A stretch of DNA of 64,000 bases. Origin: a virus. Under the pieces are notes generated by a model that made no database searches, had not been told where the DNA came from, and was given only the letters and a program-made list of their open reading frames with translations. A program made the position numbers and the translations under genes. Shown one piece after another: positions 28,067 through 36,816 of the stretch. The first letter of the stretch is position 1. Every line of letters begins with the position of its first letter. The stretch spans positions 1-64,000 of the IMG/VR virus record IMGVR_UViG_3300017917_001112. One strand, given 5' to 3'.

Positions 28067-29290
28067 ATGGCAGGCACAAAACAAGCTCCTCAAACACCAA
28101 AAGTAACAAGAGAAACTTCACTTGACCGAAGCAAATATAATGTAGAAAATTTACACTATCCAATTGACTTATTCAGCAGTCAAGGTGGCGAAACTGGAAG
28201 ATCGGAAAATAGTTTTTACAATCAACCATATCTTAATTACGTTGTGTTTTACATTAATGTTTCTGAACAATCACGTGTGTTTTCAGAAGGAAAAATTGCT
28301 GTAGTTGGAGATGTTGACAAAACAGATCAAAACACTGTTCAAGGTAAACAAGTAAGTATGGGTGCTGCTACTGGTGCTGCAGCAACAGGTGGGGCTGCTC
28401 TTGGTGGTGTAACAGGAGCAGCAGCAGGAGCAACAAAAGGTGCTGGTGAAATTGGAACACAGGGTGGAACTGCTCGTTTCTTAAAAGGAACAATTGGCTC
28501 TGCTGCAGGTGGCGCAGTCGCAGGTGGTGCTGGTGCTGGCGCAGCAGTTGCATATGGAAAACTTTTAGAAAACACTCCAGGTCTTACTGGTTTAAAAGCG
28601 ACGCAAAAAATTAAACGTCTTAGAAATGCTATTGCCCTTCATGTACCAAACGAAGTAAACGTAGGTTACAGAGCGACATATGGCGAAGAAGAACTTGGTG
28701 CAATTTTTGGTGCAGCTGCTGAAGCAGGAACATCTACTGCTGGTGCTGCTAGTACTGGAGCAGCAGGTGCTGCTCTCAAAGGTCTTGAGATGAATCCTGC
28801 TAGAGGAATGTTATCTGCTTTGTATAAAGCAGCACCAAATCCAAGAAAAGAACAACTTTTTAAATCTATGGAATTTCGTAGATTTTCTTTTAACTATCAG
28901 TTTGCTCCTCGCTCACCACAAGAAGCAGCTAATGTAAAAAGAATTATCAATACATTTAAATTTTACATGCATCCAGAATTTCAAAACAATGTGAATAAAA
29001 TGCTTTATTTGTTTCCTTCTGAATTTGATATTGTTTATTATTTTGGGGATAAAGAACATCCTCATTTAAACAGAATTTCAACTTGTGTTCTTACTGATTT
29101 ACAAGTTAACTACTCACCAAACGGACAATTAGCTACACATCCTGATGGTTTCCCAACACAAATAAATGTGCAGATGCAGTTCTTAGAACTAGAGACATTG
29201 ACGAAAGAAAGATTCTTAGGTCAAGGTCCAGATGGAAAAGCGAACTTCAGCAATCAGAACTTTGCAGATGCCAACTTAGCGTCATTCTAA
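28067..29290 (+). CDS. gp48: Baseplate tail-tube cap, T4 gp48-like
   Basis: 407 aa. The C-terminal half contains MEFRRFSFNYQFAPRSPQEAANVKRIINTFKFYMHPEF, PSEFDIVYYF and CVLTDLQVNYSPNGQLA, matching T4 gp48 (364 aa), which caps the baseplate for tube polymerisation. Residues about 95-180 form an Ala/Gly-rich hydrophobic insert (GAATGGAALGGVTGAAAG). First gene of the plus-strand structural operon. Confidence 0.8.
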   Translation: MAGTKQAPQTPKVTRETSLDRSKYNVENLHYPIDLFSSQGGETGRSENSFYNQPYLNYVVFYINVSEQSRVFSEGKIAVVGDVDKTDQNTVQGKQVSMGAATGAAATGGAALGGVTGAAAGATKGAGEIGTQGGTARFLKGTIGSAAGGAVAGGAGAGAAVAYGKLLENTPGLTGLKATQKIKRLRNAIALHVPNEVNVGYRATYGEEELGAIFGAAAEAGTSTAGAASTGAAGAALKGLEMNPARGMLSALYKAAPNPRKEQLFKSMEFRRFSFNYQFAPRSPQEAANVKRIINTFKFYMHPEFQNNVNKMLYLFPSEFDIVYYFGDKEHPHLNRISTCVLTDLQVNYSPNGQLATHPDGFPTQINVQMQFLELETLTKERFLGQGPDGKANFSNQNFADANLASF

Positions 29291-29291
29291 C

Positions 29292-29810
29292 ATGTCATAC
29301 TTTAAAAATTTCCCAGTTGCTGTTATAGATTTTTCTGAATTTGGTGAAGAGCCAAAAGAATATTTAATATCAGACATAATTACAAATGTCAGAATTAAAA
29401 GTGAATTATTCAACAATTTAATATATTACGAAGAATATGATATTCGAGATGGTGAGAATCCAGAAATAATTTCTGAAAAATTTTATGGAACACCTTTTTA
29501 TCATTGGGTAATAATGTTAACAAACGAAAGATATGATTACATAAATGATTTTCCCCTATCACAAAAACAATTAGAAAATTTTATTGATGAAAAATATGGA
29601 GCAACAAAAGACAACATTAGACATTATGTTTCCACAGATGGTTATATTGTCATGTCAGATTATGTAAATGATAATGGTGTTGCCGATGCTACACCTGTGA
29701 CTAATTATGAATATGAGATTCAAACAAATGAAGATAAACGAAGAATAAAAATTATTCCACCAGATGTTCTTGGTGAAGTTTTACGACAGTTTAGAGAGAT
29801 TCTTAAGTAA
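29292..29810 (+). CDS. gp53: Baseplate wedge protein, T4 gp53-like
   Basis: 172 aa, starting 1 base after gp48. YFKNFPVAVIDF, then YDIRDGENPEIISEKFYGTPFYHWVIMLTN are gp53 hallmarks (YG---HW-I---N). gp53 joins adjacent wedges around the hub. Its stop overlaps the next start. Confidence 0.88.
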   Translation: MSYFKNFPVAVIDFSEFGEEPKEYLISDIITNVRIKSELFNNLIYYEEYDIRDGENPEIISEKFYGTPFYHWVIMLTNERYDYINDFPLSQKQLENFIDEKYGATKDNIRHYVSTDGYIVMSDYVNDNGVADATPVTNYEYEIQTNEDKRRIKIIPPDVLGEVLRQFREILK

Positions 29811-31102
29811 TGAGTGATATTGAACAGATTAAATCTGCTGGTGATTATCAATTAGTTGATGTGAAAATTGGTTCCGCTAGAGGAACAATTTTTGATGTAT
29901 TTAATTTCGTGGTTGATATTAACATATATGAAGACATGTTTTCTCCAACTATGTCTGGTAACATCACATTAAATGATGCTCAAGATCTTATCAATTTAAT
30001 GCCAATGATTGGAGAAGAAAAACTTTTAATCACATTTAAAACTCCATCTATCGATGAGAAAGATGGTTTATATGAACAAGAGTTTTACATTTATAAAATG
30101 ACGGATAGAGAATACACAGCTGAGAGAGCTGTTCGCTATAAATTACATTTTATTTCATTTGAAACTGTTCGCGATTTAAATTCAAAAATAAGCAAAGGGT
30201 TTGCTGGAACAATTAGTACAGTTGTTGAACAAATTCTTACACAAGAATTGAGAACTACTAAAAAACTTAATATTGAGAAAACAAAAAACACAACAACATA
30301 TGTTTCTAATTTTTGGACACCATTTACCAATATTAGTTTTTTGTCGAAAAGATCTATATCGCAAGAAACTGAATCAGCGAATTTTATATTTTTCGAATCA
30401 AACAGAGGATTTAATTATGCGAGCATTGATACATTATTAACTCAGAATGCAAAAACCAAATACATTTATGATAACAACTCAAGAGATCCAAGTGGTGATG
30501 GTGGTGGTTCAGTAAGAGATATTGCAGAAACTTTGTCACGCATCAATTCTGTAAAAATTAATACTGGGTTTGATTATATGAATAGAATTCAATCTGGTAT
30601 GTATAAAAGTAGATTGATTACACATGAGATTGTTACAAAAACATATAATGTTCAAACATTAACATATGAAGATGAGTTTAAAAAACACAATCACCTGAAC
30701 AAATATCCTTTATCTACAGTAAATTTACCATCAAAAACATTTGCTTTCTTAGACGTTCAACCAAGAGCATTAGAAAATTTTAGTAATTTTAAATCAGATA
30801 AGATGAAATCTTGGTATTTAAAACATATTATGCAGATGTCTGAAGCGAATGCATATTATATGGATTTAACTGTTCCAGGAAGAAGCGATTTGTGTGTTGG
30901 TGATATTGTAGATGTTTATATGTATAGACCCACACCATTTAATCAGAAAGATCAAGAAGAACAATTACTTGATAAAACATTTTCTGGAAGATACATGATT
31001 GCTTCATTGTGTCATAACTTAAATAGAGAAAAGCATGAAATACATATGTCAGTAATTAAAGATTCCTTAATTATTGATTTACAGAAAGAAGGCACAGATT
31101 AA
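29810..31102 (+). CDS. Baseplate hub protein, gp27-like
   Basis: 430 aa. DVFNFVVDINIYEDMFSPTMSGNITLNDA at the start and PGRSDLCVGDIVDVYMYRP...FSGRYMIASLCHNLNREKH near the end fit the gp27/gpD tail-hub fold, a trimer that holds the gp5 spike. T4 gp27 is 391 aa. Overlaps the gp5 gene by 1 base, and hub and spike are coupled as expected. Confidence 0.78.
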   Translation: MSDIEQIKSAGDYQLVDVKIGSARGTIFDVFNFVVDINIYEDMFSPTMSGNITLNDAQDLINLMPMIGEEKLLITFKTPSIDEKDGLYEQEFYIYKMTDREYTAERAVRYKLHFISFETVRDLNSKISKGFAGTISTVVEQILTQELRTTKKLNIEKTKNTTTYVSNFWTPFTNISFLSKRSISQETESANFIFFESNRGFNYASIDTLLTQNAKTKYIYDNNSRDPSGDGGGSVRDIAETLSRINSVKINTGFDYMNRIQSGMYKSRLITHEIVTKTYNVQTLTYEDEFKKHNHLNKYPLSTVNLPSKTFAFLDVQPRALENFSNFKSDKMKSWYLKHIMQMSEANAYYMDLTVPGRSDLCVGDIVDVYMYRPTPFNQKDQEEQLLDKTFSGRYMIASLCHNLNREKHEIHMSVIKDSLIIDLQKEGTD

Positions 31103-34020
31103 TGATTCTTTATACAGGTGTTGTTGAAAATAGAATTGATCCCGCTCGACTTGGACGTTGTCAAGTTCGAGTAGTAGGATTGCATTCAGAAAATAGAAAA
31201 GATTTACCAACAGAGTTGCTTCCTTGGGCATATCCAATGCAACCTGTAACTTCTGCTGCAATGAATGGAATTGGTTACACACCTCTTGGTCCTGTTGAGG
31301 GAACATGGGTTATTGTATTTTTCCGTGATGAGGAAAAACAACAACCAATTATGATGGGAACTATTGGTGGCATTCCACAGAATACAGAAATTAGTACAAA
31401 TTATTTGAATGATGGTGACGATTACTTAATCAAAACAGATGGTCAAGTAGAAACAGGTTCTAGTACTCCACAACAACAAACTGAGGGTGGTTCGAACAGC
31501 ACAACACCAACACAAGAAAATCAACAACAAACAACTGAACAAGCAATTGGTGTTTTAACTGATGGTGATTTAGAAAAATACAAAATTGCTGTCGCTAGAT
31601 TAGAAACAACTTCTGAACCTGGAGGTGCTTTAGAGTTTGGAACTAAAGGTGTTCTTGGTGCACAAAACTATGGTGCTGTAAATGCGCAAGGACGTGTTGG
31701 TAAATATCAAATGACTGGACCAGCATTAAACTCTCTTGGTTATGTTGGAAGAACATTAAACGCAAACGCAGAAACGGAGCCACCATCTAATCAAAAACTT
31801 GCTGATGATACAATTTGGCAAGGCAAAAGTGGATTAAAATCTGTTACAGAATTTCTTGGTAATGCTGAGATCCAAGAAAAAATTATGGAAGAGTGGACAC
31901 GTTTTAATTATAATGAATTAAAGCGTTACGGATTAATTGATGATAAAACTGATAAAAAGATAATTCTTGGTTATTTGCATGCATCTCACCCAGAAGGTGT
32001 TGCTCGTGCAAGAGCATTAAAATCAGGACAAGATGTTCAAGATGGATATGGTAATACAACAACTGAATTATACAAAAATGGATATGCTTCGCTAGAAGGA
32101 GATCCGCCAAAAACATTACCTCAAAATGTGCCAGCTGGTGTTGATGCAAATACTGTGCCGATTGGTGAAAAGAATCCTGATGGTACAGTTTCTAATGGTG
32201 GACCAGGAGTTCCACAGTTTGGTTTTAAAGATCCATTCAACAAATATCCATTAAAAGAATTATTAAACGAACCAGACACAAATCGTTTGGCTAGACATGA
32301 ACAAGTATCTAAAACAATTGTTGGTTTAAAAGATTCAACAAGAACTACAAAAGTTCCAGTGGCAATTACTAAAGCAACTTGGAACCAACCAGAATCGCCA
32401 TATAATGCAATTTATCCATACAATCATGTGTACCAATCAGAATCTGGACACGTGCAAGAATGGGACGACACACCAAACAATGAGCGAATTCACACTTATC
32501 ACACCAAAGGCACTTTTACTGAAGTAGATGCTAATGGCACACAAGTAAATCGTATTGTTGGAGATGGCTATTATGTTGTTGATAGAAATGGATATTTGTA
32601 CATTAAAGGCGCATATAATCTAACAGTTGATGGATCTACTAATGTTTTCTTTAGAAGTGATGCTAACATTGAAGTAACAGGCGATGCTAAAATCTATGCT
32701 AAGAACAACGTAGATATGCGTGTTTCTGGAAAAATGGATTTGTCCGTTTTAGAAGATTTAAACATCAGATGTAAAAATTTCAATTTAGAAACTGTTGAAT
32801 CTGCTAATGTAAATACTACTACAACATTAAATTTATTGTCTAAACAAGATACGAATATCGTATCTAAACAAAATTTATTTTTAACAACTACACAAAACAC
32901 AAATATCAAAGCCAAAGGTAACTTGTTTTTGACTAGTAACCTTTCGACAAACTTTAAAGTTAAAAGTATTCTTAACATAACAGCAGACAAAAACATAAAC
33001 ATGCGTTCAGAAGACGACATGAACATTGCTTGTTTCTCTATTTTAAATATTCGTGGCTCTGCTGTTGCGACACGTGCTAATCAGCGTTTTGATATTAGTT
33101 CTGGTACAAATGTGAATATTGTTGGTTCTGGTAGAATTGGTTTAAACTCTGGTGGACTTGGCGCATTACCACCACAGAGTATTACTACTGCTTCTGAAGC
33201 AACTGATGCTACTGAAGTAGATGTTACAGATTTAGAAGAAGCAGAAGCAAGAGAAACTCCAGTAAATTCTAAGTTTGAGCACTTAGCATTACCACCAAGA
33301 GGTGCTTCTGCAGCAACACAATTCGAGGCTCCAGAAGATGGCGATCCAACTGCATTCGTAGAAGGAAAAAGACAGAGAGGTGATATGCCACCAACAGACC
33401 AAAAACCAAAAGAAGTTGAGGGTTCACCAAAACCACAAGGAATACCACCAGAGGGTAAAGCTGTAACTTGTGAAGCATTTAAAGATATGACAGAATTCCC
33501 ACTGAATACTAAATTGTCAGACAATTTCTATCTTGGCGACTTCGTTCCAGGTGGTGGTAAAGGATACATCAATGGCGCAACTTTACCGCATAAATTACAA
33601 GACCAAGCAGGTTTAACTAAAGCGCAAATTATATGTAATTTAAAAGCATTGGCACAAAATACTATGGAAGCAATTATTAAAATTGTTCCGAAATCAGACA
33701 TAATTATCACTTCTGGTTATCGACAACTTGGTTTACTTGGTGTTGAAAGCGCAACATCACAGCATCCAAGAGGTATGGCTTGCGATATTGTATTAAGAAA
33801 ATCAGCAACTGATCGTAAAAAACATCATGATTTGATACAAGAAATTGCTGCTAAAGTTCCACACGATCAGTTAATTTTAGAATATCAGGATCCAAATGTA
33901 GTATGGATTCATGTATCATACAATGGACAGGGCAATCAAAGAAAACAAGATTTTACTATGAACAATCACAAGACTTATGCTGGAACATATCCAAATGGTG
34001 GTCATAAACTAATCGTATAA
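31102..34020 (+). CDS. gp5: gp5-type central spike with transglycosylase-like and M15 peptidase domains
   Basis: 972 aa. Residues 1-95: gp5 OB-fold (VVENRIDPARLGRCQVRVVG, GTWVIVFFRDEE). About 155-335: lysozyme/transglycosylase-like domain (AVARLETTSEPGG, GRVGKYQMTGPALNSLGY). About 480-690: triple-stranded beta-helix repeats with regular Val/Asn octads. About 800-972: peptidase M15-like domain with SGYRQLG, SQHPRGMACDIV (H-x6-D) and WIHVSY (second metal His). The spike punctures the outer membrane and cuts peptidoglycan glycan; the C-terminal peptidase would cut cross-links. T4 gp5 (575 aa) has no M15 domain. Confidence 0.85.
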   Translation: MILYTGVVENRIDPARLGRCQVRVVGLHSENRKDLPTELLPWAYPMQPVTSAAMNGIGYTPLGPVEGTWVIVFFRDEEKQQPIMMGTIGGIPQNTEISTNYLNDGDDYLIKTDGQVETGSSTPQQQTEGGSNSTTPTQENQQQTTEQAIGVLTDGDLEKYKIAVARLETTSEPGGALEFGTKGVLGAQNYGAVNAQGRVGKYQMTGPALNSLGYVGRTLNANAETEPPSNQKLADDTIWQGKSGLKSVTEFLGNAEIQEKIMEEWTRFNYNELKRYGLIDDKTDKKIILGYLHASHPEGVARARALKSGQDVQDGYGNTTTELYKNGYASLEGDPPKTLPQNVPAGVDANTVPIGEKNPDGTVSNGGPGVPQFGFKDPFNKYPLKELLNEPDTNRLARHEQVSKTIVGLKDSTRTTKVPVAITKATWNQPESPYNAIYPYNHVYQSESGHVQEWDDTPNNERIHTYHTKGTFTEVDANGTQVNRIVGDGYYVVDRNGYLYIKGAYNLTVDGSTNVFFRSDANIEVTGDAKIYAKNNVDMRVSGKMDLSVLEDLNIRCKNFNLETVESANVNTTTTLNLLSKQDTNIVSKQNLFLTTTQNTNIKAKGNLFLTSNLSTNFKVKSILNITADKNINMRSEDDMNIACFSILNIRGSAVATRANQRFDISSGTNVNIVGSGRIGLNSGGLGALPPQSITTASEATDATEVDVTDLEEAEARETPVNSKFEHLALPPRGASAATQFEAPEDGDPTAFVEGKRQRGDMPPTDQKPKEVEGSPKPQGIPPEGKAVTCEAFKDMTEFPLNTKLSDNFYLGDFVPGGGKGYINGATLPHKLQDQAGLTKAQIICNLKALAQNTMEAIIKIVPKSDIIITSGYRQLGLLGVESATSQHPRGMACDIVLRKSATDRKKHHDLIQEIAAKVPHDQLILEYQDPNVVWIHVSYNGQGNQRKQDFTMNNHKTYAGTYPNGGHKLIV

Positions 34021-34023
34021 TAT

Positions 34024-34293
34024 ATGGCAAAAGTAGCATTACAAGGAATCTCGACAGTTGGTGCAGGTGTTCTACTTGGGAACATTAGCGCAGGTGTATT
34101 TGTAAATGATAGAATACCAGGAGTCGTTGGAACAAGAGCTGCTTCTCATGGTAGAGCACCACATAATGCGTCAGTAATAACTCAAGGAAATCCTCGTGTT
34201 TTTGTTGGAAATATTCCTCTGTCTTTTGAGGGTGCTGCAACAAGTTGTGGTGATCCAGTAACGAATGGGTCTGCAGATGTTACTGTTGGATAA
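34024..34293 (+). CDS. PAAR spike-tip protein
   Basis: 89 aa. PAAR repeat pattern: GAGVLLGNISAGVFVNDRIPG, SHGRAPHNASVITQGNPRVFVGN and FEGAATSCGDPVTNGSADV. His/Cys residues near the tip probably bind iron. It caps the gp5 beta-helix as gp5.4 does in T4; gene order right after gp5 agrees. Confidence 0.88.
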   Translation: MAKVALQGISTVGAGVLLGNISAGVFVNDRIPGVVGTRAASHGRAPHNASVITQGNPRVFVGNIPLSFEGAATSCGDPVTNGSADVTVG

Positions 34294-34299
34294 AAATCA

Positions 34300-34629
34300 A
34301 TGTCAATTAAAGAACTTGATGATCAAAAGAAAAACTTTGTTAAAACATATACCGCAAGGGAGTTGTTTGACTTAGTATTTACAGACTATAAAAATGCACC
34401 ATCCGAGTTGGCTAAGATTCCAAACTTAGAAAATTTGGCTAAACAAAGAGTTTCCCAGTTGGTAAATGCAACTGGTATTCCTCCCAAAGTTATTGAAGAC
34501 TTTTTTGAAATTGTTCAGGAAGTTAAAATTGAAGCAGTAATTATTCAGGAAGAAGCAGCAGCTACTGCTGCAGCAGCAGAAGCAGCAGCATCAAGTTCTG
34601 GTGGTGACTCAGGTGGTGGTGGTGGATAA
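34300..34629 (+). CDS. Small structural/assembly protein, 109 aa
   Basis: Helical N-terminal 80 residues (YTARELFDLVFTDYKNAPSELAK), then a very low-complexity tail of Ala/Glu and Gly/Ser (GGDSGGGGG). Position between PAAR and gp25 indicates a baseplate role. I do not recognise the family. Confidence 0.6.
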   Translation: MSIKELDDQKKNFVKTYTARELFDLVFTDYKNAPSELAKIPNLENLAKQRVSQLVNATGIPPKVIEDFFEIVQEVKIEAVIIQEEAAATAAAAEAAASSSGGDSGGGGG

Positions 34630-34646
34630 ACGAATAAATAACAAAT

Positions 34647-35048
34647 ATGGCTACAATTAACAGAACAACTCAAATATTTAGAGATTTCGATCTCGCATTT
34701 GCAGCGCACCCAAACACTAAAGATTTAGCAGTAAAGCGCAATCAAGATGCAGTTAAGCAGTCTCTTAAAAACTTAATTCAAACTCAATATTTTGAGAGAC
34801 CATTTCACAGTGAAATTGGTTCTCCTGTTAGAGCACTATTATTTGAGTTGGCAACACCACTAACAACCAACGCAATTAGACGTGGAATTATCGATGTTAT
34901 TTCTAACTTTGAACCGAGAGTTCGTCTCGAAGATGTTCAAGTTCTTATGAGAGATGAAACTAATGAATGTGACATTTCAATCACTTATTCTGTTGTTGGT
35001 TTACAAACTTTAGAACAACTTGACATAACATTAGAGAGAACAAGATAA
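34647..35048 (+). CDS. gp25: Baseplate wedge protein, gp25-like
   Basis: 133 aa, the usual GPW/gp25 size. RDFDLAFAAHPNTKDLAVKRNQDAVKQSLKNLI and PFHSEIGSPVRALLFE are family hallmarks. gp25 initiates sheath polymerisation at the wedge. AATAAATA at 34633-34640 is too close to the ATG for a confident promoter. Confidence 0.92.
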   Translation: MATINRTTQIFRDFDLAFAAHPNTKDLAVKRNQDAVKQSLKNLIQTQYFERPFHSEIGSPVRALLFELATPLTTNAIRRGIIDVISNFEPRVRLEDVQVLMRDETNECDISITYSVVGLQTLEQLDITLERTR

Positions 35049-35049
35049 A

Positions 35050-36816
35050 ATGGCTGACTCAACAAAACTTAGAGTAACAGAATTAGACTTCGATGCAATT
35101 AAAAATAATCTTAAAGATTATTTACAATCACAAACAGAATTTACTGATTATGATTTCGAAGGCTCTGCCCTATCAAATCTTTTAGATTTACTTGCATATA
35201 ACACACACTATAATGCTGTATATGCAAACTTTGTTGCCAACGAAATGTTTTTGGATACAGCATCAAAAAGATCTTCTGTTGTATCATTGGCAAAACATTT
35301 TGGTTATACACCAAGATCTATTCGTTCTCCAAAAGCAAGGATTAATTTATCTGTTGTAACAACAGGAGCACCACAGTCTTTATTATTACCAATCAACACT
35401 CCATTCGTAACGACTATTGATGGGATTGACTATACTTTTTATAATCGTAGTAATATTATTGTATCTCCCACATCAACAAATAATTTTACATTTTCTAATA
35501 TAGAAATTGTTGAGGGAACACCATTGTCATATAGATTTACTGTAGCGAATGGACAAAAAACTTTTATTTTACCAAACCTAAACATAGATACAACAACATT
35601 AACAGTTGAAGTGCAAAACAGCATTTCTGATGCAACAAGAACAACATACTCATTAGCTGAGGATATTGTTGCTGTATCTTCAACAGATACTATGTATTTT
35701 CTAGAAGAAACACGTGATGGTTTCTATCAGATGGTATTTGGTGACGACAATATTGGTAAAGCATTGGCTGATGGTAATATAATAAATGTTACATATTTAA
35801 TTTCAAATGGAAAAAAATCAAATAACGCTACTTCATTTACGCTTGGTAGTTCTGCTGGTTTTACTATCTCATCAGCAACAATAACACTTGCGCAAAAAGC
35901 TGCTGGTGGTAAAGATGCAGAAACAGTTGATTCTATTCGTTATAATGCTTCAAGATTTTTCACATCACAAAATCGTGCTGTTACTGCTGAGGATTATAAA
36001 AATATTATTTTAGCAGAATATTCAGACATTGATGCAATTTCGGCATGGGGTGGTGATGAAAATGATCCACCAATTTACGGAAAAGTTTTCATTAGTGCTA
36101 AACCAACAAATGGAACAACTCTATCTAATGAACTAAAAACAGAATTGGGAAGAATTTTACAAAAGAAAAATGTTGTTGGTATTACACCAGAGTTTGTTGA
36201 TCCAGAAATTTTATATCTAACAGTAGATACAAAATATTATTTTGATCCATCCAAATCAACACAACAAGAATCAACAATTACAGCAAATATAATTTCTGCA
36301 ATTAAACAATACAGAGATGCATATTTGGACAATTTTGATTCTATTTTTAGAAGAAGTAAATTCAGCAGAGCTGTTGATTACACAAACAAAGCAATTTTAA
36401 ACAGCAACACAGATATTAAGTTGTTTAAAATTTTAAAAGTAAATACAGAAAATCCAGTAAATTATACAATAAATTTTGTTAATCCAATCAAAAACATAAC
36501 AAGCACTGCGTTTAGATTGTTTAATGATTCAGAATTGTATTACATAGAAGATGATGGAATCGGTAATATTAGAAGATTTCATTACAGCAATAATCAAAAA
36601 ATTTTTGATTCACTAACATTTGGTACGATTAATTATGAATTAGGAACAATTAAAATTCCTACTGTTGCTATTTCATTATTAACAGATAATTGTAAAATTT
36701 TCGCTGAACCAAAACTGCAAGATGTGGTGTCATTAAGAAATCAAATTATTACAATTTTAGACTCTGACATTATTGTCGAAGGCATCGCTGATACAAGAAA
36801 ACCATTGGTACGATAA
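35050..36816 (+). CDS. gp6: Baseplate wedge protein, gp6-like
   Basis: 588 aa (T4 660 aa). Baseplate J/gp6 fold: FDFEGSALSNLLDLLAYNTHYNAVYANFVANEMFLDTASKRSSVVSLA is shortened here to its key pattern, LLAYNTHYNAVYANF at about residues 48-62, plus KHFGYTPRS. The central GGKDAETVDSIRYNA and VTAEDYKNIIL are typical of the family. Abuts gp25 (1 base) and gp7 (no gap). Confidence 0.92.
   Translation: MADSTKLRVTELDFDAIKNNLKDYLQSQTEFTDYDFEGSALSNLLDLLAYNTHYNAVYANFVANEMFLDTASKRSSVVSLAKHFGYTPRSIRSPKARINLSVVTTGAPQSLLLPINTPFVTTIDGIDYTFYNRSNIIVSPTSTNNFTFSNIEIVEGTPLSYRFTVANGQKTFILPNLNIDTTTLTVEVQNSISDATRTTYSLAEDIVAVSSTDTMYFLEETRDGFYQMVFGDDNIGKALADGNIINVTYLISNGKKSNNATSFTLGSSAGFTISSATITLAQKAAGGKDAETVDSIRYNASRFFTSQNRAVTAEDYKNIILAEYSDIDAISAWGGDENDPPIYGKVFISAKPTNGTTLSNELKTELGRILQKKNVVGITPEFVDPEILYLTVDTKYYFDPSKSTQQESTITANIISAIKQYRDAYLDNFDSIFRRSKFSRAVDYTNKAILNSNTDIKLFKILKVNTENPVNYTINFVNPIKNITSTAFRLFNDSELYYIEDDGIGNIRRFHYSNNQKIFDSLTFGTINYELGTIKIPTVAISLLTDNCKIFAEPKLQDVVSLRNQIITILDSDIIVEGIADTRKPLVR

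Noticed and set aside
34633-34640. AATAAATA as a late promoter for gp25
   Set aside because: Only 6 bases before the ATG, so the transcript would start at or inside the coding sequence.
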